A stretch of DNA of 51,193 bases from Dysgonamonadaceae bacterium (GTDB lineage: Bacteria > Bacteroidota > Bacteroidia > Bacteroidales > Azobacteroidaceae), in assembly GCA_031253625.1 (NCBI GenBank), contig JAIRVZ010000054.1, positions 1 through 51,193 on the forward strand, written 5' to 3'. The notes under the pieces were generated by a model. The model saw only the letters and a program-made list of their open reading frames with translations. It did no database searches and was not told the DNA's origin. The stretch's first letter is position 1. Every line of letters begins with the position of its first letter. Positions 16,628 through 25,447 of this stretch are shown here, piece after piece. The position numbers and the translations under genes were made by a program.

Positions 16628-18209
16628 TATTCAATATATATTACAACGAAAAGGTTGGTATCGCAATGAGTTTACTTCTGTAAAGGGTTATTGTTTTGAT
16701 GAAAACAACAATCTTTTTTGTGGTGAAGATTTATTGAATTATTTCGATGACATCAATGATAAAAATGAATTAGAAAATAAGCTAAAACAGGCAAACGGTA
16801 TTTTTTCATTGATAATTCATCGTCTTAATTTTTCTGCTGTGGCTCTTGACCGAACTCGAATTTTTCCTCTTTTTCACAGTAAAGATAATGATCAGTTAGT
16901 TATTACAGATAGTCCTTACGCGCTTTTTAATCCTAATAATGCACAATTTGATTCCGATGCAGTCGATGAATTCAAACATTCATCAATTGTATTAGGAAAT
17001 AAAACCTTAATAAAAAACATTTATCAGGTACGGCCTTCGTCTTATATCATTATTTCAGAAAATAATGTTGAAGAATTTGATTATTCTCATTTTACAATTC
17101 AACCAGAAGACGAAATTGACACGCAAGATGTTGAAAAAATAGTACCCGATATTTTTGAGAACAGCATCAAACGACTCATCACCTCTGCAAAAGGGCGGCA
17201 ATTGGTAATTCCTTTAAGCGGAGGCTATGATTCCCGCTTAATAGCGTGCCTGTTGAAAAAAAATAATTATGAAAATGTTGTATGTTATAATGTGGGTCGT
17301 CTCGGAAATCCGGAAAATATTCTTTCACAAAAAGTGGCTAAACAACTTGAATATCCGTATTATTTTATCAATAATGCCTCTCTTGAAATTGCTCCAAAGG
17401 ATTATATAAACTCTGAAGATTTCAATAAGTATTATCCCTTTTCCGGAAATTTATGCACTGTTTTCTGGATGTATGAATACTTTGGGATTAAATATCTTAA
17501 AGAAAAACGATTAATAAACGATGATGCAATTTTTATTCCGGGACATTCCGGTGATTTTTTGGGAGGAAGTCAATTCTCAAAGGCAGACGTTAAACAAATA
17601 GAGACTTCGGATGAAATTGTTCGTAAAATACTACAAAACCGATTCGTATCGGGAGATACGTCCGTAGAAAAAACAACCAAACGGTTTGTTGGTGATTTTG
17701 TGAATAATCGGATTAAAGAAAATATTTCTTATTTTTCATATTCCGTATTTGAAGACTTTTATTACAAAGAAATCCTTCCTAAACTTATTAATAATTCGGC
17801 ACGTATATATGAGTTTTTCGGATATGAAACTCGCTTGTTTTTTTGGGATAATGAGTTGCTTGAGATTTTCAAAAGACTTCCTTATCAATTGAAATTGAAT
17901 AAAAAGTTTTATGATAATTTTATAGAGCAGCATTACTTTTTATCGATGAATGTTTCATTTCTTGATGAATTAAAAATTTCAGAAAAGCAATTGAATTGGC
18001 AACGATTTAAGAACAAAATAAAAAGCTTTTTACCAAGCTTTATACAAATGAGAATAAATAGAGCCGACGATAATAATTGTATGAAAGAAATATCGTTTCC
18101 GTTAAAAGAGAAATTGAGAAAAGATAATATTATTATTCATGGCAAGTACGGTAAAATATTTCATAATTGGTACTTAAATAAAATAAAAACAGAGATAAAC
18201 GATTGTTAA
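16620..18209 (+). CDS. asparagine-synthase-like PP-loop protein
   Basis: A 529-residue protein with the asparagine synthetase C-terminal ATP-pyrophosphatase fold. The PP-loop reads PLSGGYDSR (about residue 197-205), followed by the ligase body. The N-terminal half looks like the glutamine-amidotransferase domain but begins MPDIQY, so it lacks the catalytic Cys2 needed to use glutamine. Either free ammonia is the donor or it makes another adenylate-driven bond. Relatives in surface polysaccharide clusters amidate uronic acids (family knowledge). It lies in a two-gene unit with a GT4, and its stop shares TTAA with the convergent FkbM gene. Target unknown. Confidence 0.85.
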   Translation: MPDIQYILQRKGWYRNEFTSVKGYCFDENNNLFCGEDLLNYFDDINDKNELENKLKQANGIFSLIIHRLNFSAVALDRTRIFPLFHSKDNDQLVITDSPYALFNPNNAQFDSDAVDEFKHSSIVLGNKTLIKNIYQVRPSSYIIISENNVEEFDYSHFTIQPEDEIDTQDVEKIVPDIFENSIKRLITSAKGRQLVIPLSGGYDSRLIACLLKKNNYENVVCYNVGRLGNPENILSQKVAKQLEYPYYFINNASLEIAPKDYINSEDFNKYYPFSGNLCTVFWMYEYFGIKYLKEKRLINDDAIFIPGHSGDFLGGSQFSKADVKQIETSDEIVRKILQNRFVSGDTSVEKTTKRFVGDFVNNRIKENISYFSYSVFEDFYYKEILPKLINNSARIYEFFGYETRLFFWDNELLEIFKRLPYQLKLNKKFYDNFIEQHYFLSMNVSFLDELKISEKQLNWQRFKNKIKSFLPSFIQMRINRADDNNCMKEISFPLKEKLRKDNIIIHGKYGKIFHNWYLNKIKTEINDC

Positions 18210-19132
18210 ATCACAACCGCAAACAATTTATGCCGCATATATTTTATCGTATAATTTGGATTTGCTTCGAGAATAATTTTTGTCATTACTTCCGCATCAT
18301 CGGGTAAATGATAAGTACAAAGTGCAAGCTTTGATGCAAATTTTCTCAATGTTTCCTTTGCTCCACGCAACATGTTTCGCTCATCGCCTTCGATATCCGA
18401 TTTGATAAAGTCGACTTTCGTTAAGTGATTTTCTTCTACAAATCGGTCAAGAGTTGTTAGTATGATTTCTTGTTTCTCATTGTCTAGACATGACTTTTGG
18501 GTGGAATGTGACAGGTTTCCATTGATAAAAATTTCTGCTGTTTTATTGTAATCGCTCAATCCTTTTTGAGTAGGAATAATTTTACTGTTTGGATTTAATC
18601 GTTTTGTTTCACACAGAATTTCGAAATTGCGTTTTTCAGGCTCAAAGGCATAAACAACTGCTCCCTTTGAAGCTGCGTAAGCCGAAAAATCGCCAAACCA
18701 TGCACCTGCATCAATCACTATATCATCTGCTTTTACACTCACATCGAAACTACCGTCAATATAACCGTATGCACCTTCGGGAACATAAAAATCAACACGT
18801 TCAACATTTTTTTTATCATGATTGTCACCAAAACGGCACGGAATAAGAAAAACATCTTCAAAAACCTGTTTTAATGCACTAACAGATTCTATTTCAGTAA
18901 TATACGGCATTTTCACTCCATTAAAATCGTAAAACTGCTGTCCATTTTCCTGTTTGAGCCATTTTTTATTAAAACACTGGTTGATATTGATTTTAAACTG
19001 TTCATCTTTGTAAAGAGGCAATCGAAAAGCATCGTTTAACACTTTCAGAATAACAAAAAACGCCTCCGTGCCCACCCAACGATAACGCAAAGCGAAAAAC
19101 AGTTTCTTGAATTTTGTAATGACTTTTCTCAT
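18206..19132 (-). CDS. FkbM family methyltransferase
   Basis: A 308-residue protein with the FkbM-type SAM-dependent methyltransferase domain (about 110-290). The SAM site is VIDAGAWFGDFSAYAASKGAVVYAFEPEK and a conserved later segment is VDFIKSDIEGDE. Such enzymes O-methylate sugars in surface polysaccharides. An in-frame ATG further upstream (19171) would overlap the neighbouring gene by 38 bases. The ATG at 19132, one base after that gene's stop, is chosen. It is the last gene of the long minus-strand run that begins with glsA. Its stop overlaps the opposing asparagine-synthase-like gene in the bases TTAA. Confidence 0.88.
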   Translation of the reverse strand: MRKVITKFKKLFFALRYRWVGTEAFFVILKVLNDAFRLPLYKDEQFKININQCFNKKWLKQENGQQFYDFNGVKMPYITEIESVSALKQVFEDVFLIPCRFGDNHDKKNVERVDFYVPEGAYGYIDGSFDVSVKADDIVIDAGAWFGDFSAYAASKGAVVYAFEPEKRNFEILCETKRLNPNSKIIPTQKGLSDYNKTAEIFINGNLSHSTQKSCLDNEKQEIILTTLDRFVEENHLTKVDFIKSDIEGDERNMLRGAKETLRKFASKLALCTYHLPDDAEVMTKIILEANPNYTIKYMRHKLFAVVI

Positions 19133-19133
19133 T

Positions 19134-20114
19134 TTAGACTTCAATTCTTTTGAGTAAATGTTTTTTGACAAAATACATTAAAACACGGTACAACGAGTTT
19201 TTATACCAAGCCCATTCTCCCGCATATAACACATATCTTCCTTTGATGCCGTTTTTGAATAGGAAAATATTGTTTTTTGAATGAGTGGAAGGGGTTATTT
19301 TGGCCATATCGAAATACGAAAAATGATGATTCCTTAAATACGAAAATAATTCATCATACATAAAAAACGTAGCACCATTTTTTTTTGCAATTTCTTTTTT
19401 GGCAGCAAACACACCTACACTATAATCTCTTTTCTTATAAAATATGATCCCTGAATGGATTTGACAATCCTGTTCTCCGACTACATATCCCAAACTAAAA
19501 TTAGTATCTTCTAAAAGAACTGAAATTTGCTTTTCGGTCGCCATACTGCTAAATTTTTTATCTTCAGTCAAATTTCGATACATTTTAGCAAACGTTTCGA
19601 TTTCTTTTTCGTCCGGATTCGGAATAATTTCAAATTTCAGATTACTTTTTTGGGCTGTCTCAAGATTTCTTCTCCAGTTCCGATTATATGTAATGCTTTT
19701 TTGTAAATCTACAAGTATTGAATTCGGAGTGGAAAACATACCGACAGGACGTAAATATCCTGCTTGTCTAATACCAATAACATATTCGTGATCGTAAACA
19801 TGAAATGAGTTTATTTCTATCATGTCGTAATTCAAAGTCGTAATTTCAGAATAAAATTCGCGTATTTTTTGATGAGATATTTTATCCACATGAAAACATT
19901 CGCCTTCTATCATCAATAATTTAAGCCATAGAAATTTCTTCACATGAGCAAAACATGCAATAGTAGGATTCTCTATACTATCGACTATAAAAATGATTCG
20001 CTCAGGATCTTTATAGGCATGAAAACTATACCATCCTTCGGATTGGTTGAAAGGAACATATTCGAAATCTTTTATAAGTTCGAAGTATTTTTGCTTATTT
20101 GAGATAATCTCCAT
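19134..20114 (-). CDS. FemAB-like GNAT acyl/aminoacyltransferase (second copy)
   Basis: A 326-residue protein with the double-GNAT layout of FemAB-like proteins. Related enzymes add amino acids to peptidoglycan precursors, or take part in exopolysaccharide pathways. Recognisable parts are the RNWRRNLETAQKSNLKFE segment near 155-175 and the second GNAT fold with HSGIIFYKKRDYSVGVFAAKKE and KNGATFFMYDELFSYL. No signal peptide is seen, so it is cytoplasmic or membrane-associated. A different FemAB-like gene lies at 22405-23385; the two are diverged, not recent duplicates. The transferred group is unknown. Confidence 0.75.
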   Translation of the reverse strand: MEIISNKQKYFELIKDFEYVPFNQSEGWYSFHAYKDPERIIFIVDSIENPTIACFAHVKKFLWLKLLMIEGECFHVDKISHQKIREFYSEITTLNYDMIEINSFHVYDHEYVIGIRQAGYLRPVGMFSTPNSILVDLQKSITYNRNWRRNLETAQKSNLKFEIIPNPDEKEIETFAKMYRNLTEDKKFSSMATEKQISVLLEDTNFSLGYVVGEQDCQIHSGIIFYKKRDYSVGVFAAKKEIAKKNGATFFMYDELFSYLRNHHFSYFDMAKITPSTHSKNNIFLFKNGIKGRYVLYAGEWAWYKNSLYRVLMYFVKKHLLKRIEV

Positions 20115-20119
20115 TGTTT

Positions 20120-21091
20120 CTATTCTATTAAAATTCGTTCGAAAGGAATATTATTCAATTGGGCAGCATAAAGGGGAAACTCGGTTTTATACATTAAATC
20201 GGTGCCCATTGAATATATTTTAATTCCTTCTGATAACATATAAAAGTCAAAAAAAGATTTTAAATAAACATTATGAGATTCTCCTTCAACAGTGTCTATG
20301 TGAACTACTTTACTTGGAAAAGTATAAACATCTTCTAAACCCAATATATTTTGCAAAAATAATACACTGTCAGAAGTTACCAATATTTTTTCACAATCAG
20401 ATGTGTTTTGAAGATTGATAATTGCTTGTCGGCATTTTTCAATTAATTCATCTTTTTTACTGTTTTCTAATTCGGTATAATCATATTCTCTAAAATCCCC
20501 CAATAACTGTTGGAATCTAAAAACCGCACAAATATATGGCCCTCCTATTTTAGATTTACAATCAAGAACTAAATTCGTCAATTCTTCTGTTGGCTTGAAA
20601 AGCTTCTTAAATAACTCTCCCCACTGATAATTTGTTTGATAATATGTGTTTAATTCCGGCACTGCATTCCAATTGGCATAACAATGAATTTGTTTTTTCG
20701 TATTTAATTTTATCAAACGCTTAAACAGACTTTTCCCTATAAAATTGGCATATTTTACTTCTAATAAATGATAACTAATTTTGTCTGAAAGCTTTAACGT
20801 CCAGTCATATTCATTAGGGGGTAAATAATTCGAAAGATCAAAAGGATAAGTATGTTTAATCCGGAATTCAATATTATTTATGTAACAATATTGAAATGTA
20901 GAAACGATACCTTTTAATCGGTCGGCTAATCCTCCATGAAAAAACTTTCCATCGAAAACCATTATAAATAATTGACGACTTGGATATTCCCTTTTCTTGA
21001 AATTAAATCTTTTGAGACTGAGTATAAAGTCTCTTTGGTCGACCGGTAGATTTTTCAATATAAAATATGTTATTTGCTTTCTAATAGTCAT
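20120..21091 (-). CDS. fucosyltransferase-like protein (GT-B, tentative)
   Basis: A 323-residue protein I do not recognise with certainty. GGLADRLKGIVSTFQYC (about residues 54-70) is the glycine-rich start seen in fucosyltransferase-like (GT11/GT23/NodZ) folds. Near 225-250 ILVTSDSVLFLQNIL, then HIDTVEG, and a C-terminal DFYMLSEGIKIYSMGTDL region follow the usual late motifs of that fold. The context of flippase, FemAB-like and FkbM genes supports a surface-glycan transferase. The donor sugar is unknown, and the assignment rests on motif pattern only. Confidence 0.6.
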   Translation of the reverse strand: MTIRKQITYFILKNLPVDQRDFILSLKRFNFKKREYPSRQLFIMVFDGKFFHGGLADRLKGIVSTFQYCYINNIEFRIKHTYPFDLSNYLPPNEYDWTLKLSDKISYHLLEVKYANFIGKSLFKRLIKLNTKKQIHCYANWNAVPELNTYYQTNYQWGELFKKLFKPTEELTNLVLDCKSKIGGPYICAVFRFQQLLGDFREYDYTELENSKKDELIEKCRQAIINLQNTSDCEKILVTSDSVLFLQNILGLEDVYTFPSKVVHIDTVEGESHNVYLKSFFDFYMLSEGIKIYSMGTDLMYKTEFPLYAAQLNNIPFERILIE

Positions 21092-21113
21092 AAAAATATC
21101 TCCAAAAATTGAA

Positions 21114-22370
21114 TTATAACAAACGTTGAGTTTTTATCCTGTAAAATGAATATCCTACTTCAGACACGCCGGATAAAGTTGCTGCAATAACAACAATGAA
21201 AACCGATTGCCAAAATAAGATGGGAATACACAATATTATGACTGAAGCAAGTGCTACGACTTGAAGTTGAGTAATATAATAATATTTCTTATTAGGGATA
21301 AAGACCAAATTCATGCAACTTCCTGATAATAAATGCGACAGTACGGTTATACTTAAAATACATGCTAAAGGATAAGCCATAATCATTTGTTTTCCTCCCA
21401 TAAGCAATACTAACCAATAGCCTCCAAGGATAATGCACAATATTATAATACTTCCGATTACTATTTCCATTTTCATTATTTTTCTTATTCTAGACTTAAT
21501 CGGATTTTTTATTATTTCGGGGAATAGTGCTCCATTTATTTTTTCTGTAAGTAGCGTTGGAATAGATACAATTTTATTTGCCAAATCATATAAAGCAACA
21601 TCAGACTTACTTAAGAAACTCCCTATTATAATGGGCAATATCTCTCTTTTTGCAACACCTACAATACTTGTACAGAAAAAAGGGAAACTATCTCTGAAAT
21701 TTGCTCTTATTTCATTAAATGAAACTAAATGAATCCGAATTTTTTCTTGGAAAAGCATAAACCAAGTCGCTATAAGTGCTCCAAAAATAGCACAACTTGA
21801 TATAATCATTGGGTAAATGTGGGTGTCATCCGATTTTTTGATAAAAATAAAAACAAGTGGTATCGTTAATAACTTTATAAACAACTGTATAAATGTAACT
21901 ACTTTCATTTTTTGAATGCCCTGAAAAAACCATATTGGAAATAAAATATCAGGAATAGTAACTTGAAGAAAACAGAAAAACAGAATCAGTCTATTTAACT
22001 TGAAGAAAGAGATGAATAATGTTGATAAGTAAAAAATAATAAATACAATACCGAACAATAATAATTTAGATATTAGTATCGTGGAAATAACTCTATTCTT
22101 TTCATTTTGATTGTTTTGATTGCGCGCAATATCTCTCAAGCCTGTCCAAGAAAAGCCATACGATATTAGAATTGACATGAGACTAACTATGGAAAGAGAA
22201 TAGACATACAAACCATAATTTGAAGATCCTAAAACCCTTATCACATAAGGATATGTTATAAGTCCAATCAATGGAGAAACAACCTGAAGTAAGGTCATGA
22301 AAAAATAGTTTTCAAATACCTTAGAGTAATTTGAAAATATATTTTTCAGTCTGTTTTTGTTAATATCCAA
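21114..22370 (-). CDS. polysaccharide flippase (Wzx/MATE-like)
   Basis: A 418-residue integral membrane protein with about 12 hydrophobic segments. Its first segment, LLQVVSPLIGLITYPYVIRVLG, with SSNYGLYVYSLS following, is the hallmark start of polysaccharide-transporter (Wzx) proteins that flip lipid-linked sugars across the inner membrane. The start codon is TTG at 22370 (next in-frame ATG is 24 codons on, inside the conserved region), so TTG is preferred. It lies between the FemAB-like gene and the fucosyltransferase-like gene. The substrate is presumably the glycan made by this cluster. Confidence 0.88.
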   Translation of the reverse strand: MDINKNRLKNIFSNYSKVFENYFFMTLLQVVSPLIGLITYPYVIRVLGSSNYGLYVYSLSIVSLMSILISYGFSWTGLRDIARNQNNQNEKNRVISTILISKLLLFGIVFIIFYLSTLFISFFKLNRLILFFCFLQVTIPDILFPIWFFQGIQKMKVVTFIQLFIKLLTIPLVFIFIKKSDDTHIYPMIISSCAIFGALIATWFMLFQEKIRIHLVSFNEIRANFRDSFPFFCTSIVGVAKREILPIIIGSFLSKSDVALYDLANKIVSIPTLLTEKINGALFPEIIKNPIKSRIRKIMKMEIVIGSIIILCIILGGYWLVLLMGGKQMIMAYPLACILSITVLSHLLSGSCMNLVFIPNKKYYYITQLQVVALASVIILCIPILFWQSVFIVVIAATLSGVSEVGYSFYRIKTQRLL

Positions 22371-22404
22371 TTGTTTCTGTTATTTTGCTTACAAAAATAA
22401 ACAA

Positions 22405-23385
22405 CTATTTCTTGCTATCTTCTTTTTTTCTAATTTTAAGCTTTAACAATAAATCAAAAATATACGAATTGGTTTTCGAAATACAGAAATATGGCTGTTG
22501 CTCTGCTCCGAAATATTGATTTTTTCGAGCGACACCTTCAATCATACTCCCCTCAAAATCATAGTTTTGCGTTTTTTTACTTACATATTTTATCACTTCC
22601 CATGTCATATAGTCGGATATGAAATGAGCATTTTCTAAAGGTGCTTTGGCTACAATGAGATTATAGGCCGAGTCTTTATCCCAAACAAAAAAAACAGCTG
22701 ATAATAATTCGTTTTTTTTATCCCGAATGGCAATGATTTTACCTTGATTTCTGCTTATTGCTGCCTGATAAATCGACATAAAAATCCGTTCAGAATAAAT
22801 GATTTTTCTCTTTTTTGCCTGCAAAGAAGATTTGTGAAATTGATAAAATTCTTCGGGTGTAAGTTGATTATATACAGCAAATTCCTCTTCTCCTTTTTGG
22901 ATATGTTGCTTGATTTTTTTATGAATACCGTTATAAATTATTTCCAAATCAACTATATTTTTCAAAATATAAGTGTAGCGTGTAGTTTGCTGAAATCCTC
23001 GCCAATAAAACGGCTGCCAATTAGTAAAAGAATAGTGAAAATTCTGCTCATAAAAAGACACTTTCAATTTTTCGAGCTGGTCGATTAAATTATCCATTAC
23101 CTGTTTTTCAAGCGAATAACGTTTGTGTAATTTATCATCTTTCGGATAATCAATCCACACACCGGTATATTGTGTCAGTTGCGGTTGAACAATGATTTTT
23201 AATCCCCATTTTTTGAGTAAATGATAAGACATTACACCGATAATTTTTCCATTTTCTTCACACAAAAGCACGTCCCATTGCTTGTCTTCAGGTGTGCACA
23301 CGGCATCAAGCCACCACGCCTGCATAAAAAACGGAATTTCGGGGCGTTCGTTGCAAAATATTTCGTAACGTTGCTTGTTTGTCAT
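22405..23385 (-). CDS. FemAB-like GNAT acyltransferase (first copy)
   Basis: A 326-residue FemAB/GNAT-like protein. The N-terminal GNAT half has PFFMQAWWLDAVC, a common start, and QPQLTQYTGVWI. The second half has KKIKQHIQKGEEEFAVYN and LSAVFFVWDKDSAYNLIVA. No signal peptide is seen. It starts immediately after the stop of the M20 hydrolase gene, with no spacer, so the genes are one transcript. Members are often found with surface-polysaccharide or lipid genes and transfer amino-acid or acyl groups. The precise reaction is unknown. Confidence 0.78.
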   Translation of the reverse strand: MTNKQRYEIFCNERPEIPFFMQAWWLDAVCTPEDKQWDVLLCEENGKIIGVMSYHLLKKWGLKIIVQPQLTQYTGVWIDYPKDDKLHKRYSLEKQVMDNLIDQLEKLKVSFYEQNFHYSFTNWQPFYWRGFQQTTRYTYILKNIVDLEIIYNGIHKKIKQHIQKGEEEFAVYNQLTPEEFYQFHKSSLQAKKRKIIYSERIFMSIYQAAISRNQGKIIAIRDKKNELLSAVFFVWDKDSAYNLIVAKAPLENAHFISDYMTWEVIKYVSKKTQNYDFEGSMIEGVARKNQYFGAEQQPYFCISKTNSYIFDLLLKLKIRKKEDSKK

Positions 23386-24450
23386 TTATGACTTCAAATT
23401 ATCAAGTAACCGGATATATATTTCTATCGCCTCCCTAATTTCTTCTGTTTTAACAAACTCATCTGCCGTATGTGAACGGGAAGATTGCCCCGGACCCATT
23501 TTCAACGTCGGGAAAGGCATCAATGCTTGGTCTGAAAGCGTCGGAGAACCGAAAGGTTGTTTTCCCAGCATAACAGCTCGCTGCACAACCGAATGATTGG
23601 ATGAAATGCTCGATGAATTCAAACGAGTAGAGCGGGCTTTTACTTCGCAATCGCAATTTTGTGTTATAATTTCAAGAATTTCAGCGTTTGAATAACATTC
23701 ATTACTTCTAACATCCACAACAAAGGTACATAAATCGGGAATCACATTGTGTTGTGTGCCCGACTGAATCATTGTAACACTCATTTTTACTTTTCCCAAT
23801 AAATCGCTTTGTTTGGAAAATTGATATGATTTGAACCAGTTGATAACAGGAATCGCTTTATAGATAGCATTTTCTCCTTCCTCTCTTGCGGCATGACCGG
23901 ATTGACCGCGAACGCAGCAATCCAAAACCATCAATCCTTTTTCTGCGATTGCCGGATTCATATCAGTCGGTTCTCCCACCAATCCGAATGAAATCGGAGG
24001 CAATTCGGGAAGAACACATTCTACTCCGGTTTTCCCGGAAACTTCTTCTTCGGAAGACGCTAAAAAAATCAAATTGTATGGTTGCTCTTTTTTTATCAGG
24101 ACGATAAATGCGTGTAACAGAGAAACAACACTTGCTCCCGCATCATTACTTCCCAAGCCGGTTATTTTTCCTTCGGATTCGATGGCATTGTAGGGATCGA
24201 CAGTCCAACCACCCACAGGTTTTACGGTGTCGATGTGCGAATTAAGTAAAATGGTTGGCTTGTTAATGTCAAAATCAGGAGAGATTGCCCAAATATTATT
24301 CTCTTTTCTTTTCGGATTTAATCCACAGTTTTGCATATATACTTCAAGCATATCTGCAACTTCCTTTTCTTCCCTGCTGTGGGACGGAATTGCAATTATG
24401 CGTTTGAGTAAATCAATACTGTCATAAAAAAGAGAATCTATTTCTTCCAT
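23386..24450 (-). CDS. M20 family metallo-hydrolase (ArgE/DapE-like)
   Basis: Zinc-dependent amidohydrolase of 354 residues. Metal ligands and catalytic residues are visible in order: His and Asp in NSHIDTVKP (near 68-70), Asp in GLGSNDAGA, the Glu pair in SEEEVSGKTG, Glu in VGEPTD, and His in RSHTADEF near the C-terminus. The dimerisation domain (about 170-275) has GQSGHAAREEGENAIY. Closest in pattern to the Bacteroidetes ArgE-like enzymes of arginine biosynthesis. Here it overlaps glsB by 13 bases and no arg genes are nearby, so it may instead act on an N-acyl amino acid. This second role is speculative. Confidence 0.85.
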   Translation of the reverse strand: MEEIDSLFYDSIDLLKRIIAIPSHSREEKEVADMLEVYMQNCGLNPKRKENNIWAISPDFDINKPTILLNSHIDTVKPVGGWTVDPYNAIESEGKITGLGSNDAGASVVSLLHAFIVLIKKEQPYNLIFLASSEEEVSGKTGVECVLPELPPISFGLVGEPTDMNPAIAEKGLMVLDCCVRGQSGHAAREEGENAIYKAIPVINWFKSYQFSKQSDLLGKVKMSVTMIQSGTQHNVIPDLCTFVVDVRSNECYSNAEILEIITQNCDCEVKARSTRLNSSSISSNHSVVQRAVMLGKQPFGSPTLSDQALMPFPTLKMGPGQSSRSHTADEFVKTEEIREAIEIYIRLLDNLKS

Positions 24451-25430
24451 TTGTTACTGATAGCCAGACGAATACATTGCAGAAATCTCCGGGAAGGTAT
24501 ATCTCTCAAAAATGTCTCTATATGGCGTTGTTTTTTTTCTTCAAAAATTTCATCAACATTAATCAAAATGCCGGTTTCTTCCACGTCTCCAAATTCCTCG
24601 TTGAGTGCCGTACCAAATACTCGCATAGTGGGAGATAAACTCATATAAGCACTAAATAACGGAGGTATGTTTATTCCGAGTTTTCGAACTTCCGTGTTTA
24701 GAATTTTATAATCATCCTTGAAATTGTTGTTTGGAAACAGCGTCTTCATTTTATTATAATCCGCATCTGTTTTCAATGGATGAATAGGTGTTACAAGGCT
24801 CTCTTTGTCTAAAAAATATTTATCCAGAAAATAGAGAATCATATTTCGAGCTTCCGGATTATATGTATTATACATCGTTACCTTGCCGAAATAGTATTGC
24901 AAAGATTTGTCGATAACAGAAAGTGCTCCCAAACCATCCCATAAATTATCCAACGCATACAACCCTTTTGTGCCGGCTCTTGATGTTTGATAATCTAAAG
25001 AAACGAAAGAGCGACCTAATTCTACTGTGCGTGGGAGATAGTCTTCAATGAATTCTTGCGAAAAATTAAATAACTCGGAAGTAGCAAGATTACAAGGTTG
25101 TCCTTTTTCGTCGAAAATCACTTCTCTGCCGCAGAGGAAACGATAGCCGCCTAAAATCTCTTCTTTTTCAGGATCCCAAACGATCAGCTGTCGATATGGG
25201 TTTTCCATGGTATCGAATTCGTCTAAATCGCACGATTTTCCACTTCCTCCACCGTAATACCTGAATGCGATTTCCCGCAGCCGGCCAACTTCCCTTATTA
25301 AATTCGGAGCATTATGCGCGGTAAAAAGGTAAATCTCATTCCCCGATTTATTTGTTTTCCTCAACAACTTATCAGATGTAAGCTCCGATTTTATCAACCA
25401 TGTATCTACTTTCGGAATTATGTTTTCCAT
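24438..25430 (-). CDS. glsB: glycine N-acyltransferase-like GNAT protein GlsB
   Basis: A 330-residue GNAT-type acyltransferase with the OlsB/hemolysin-like domain (about 40-210), including EVGRLREIAFRYYGGGSGK and VELGRSFVSLDYQ. In Bacteroides thetaiotaomicron GlsB N-acylates glycine and GlsA then O-acylates it to form glycine lipids (established knowledge). Here the GlsA-like gene lies directly upstream, 17 bases away, matching that pair. The gene overlaps the M20 hydrolase by 13 bases at its end. It is membrane-associated in the cytoplasm. The alternative of an ornithine-lipid enzyme is less likely in this phylum. Confidence 0.82.
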   Translation of the reverse strand: MENIIPKVDTWLIKSELTSDKLLRKTNKSGNEIYLFTAHNAPNLIREVGRLREIAFRYYGGGSGKSCDLDEFDTMENPYRQLIVWDPEKEEILGGYRFLCGREVIFDEKGQPCNLATSELFNFSQEFIEDYLPRTVELGRSFVSLDYQTSRAGTKGLYALDNLWDGLGALSVIDKSLQYYFGKVTMYNTYNPEARNMILYFLDKYFLDKESLVTPIHPLKTDADYNKMKTLFPNNNFKDDYKILNTEVRKLGINIPPLFSAYMSLSPTMRVFGTALNEEFGDVEETGILINVDEIFEEKKQRHIETFLRDIPSRRFLQCIRLAISNKWKK

Positions 25431-25447
25431 GATGTTATATCAAATCT

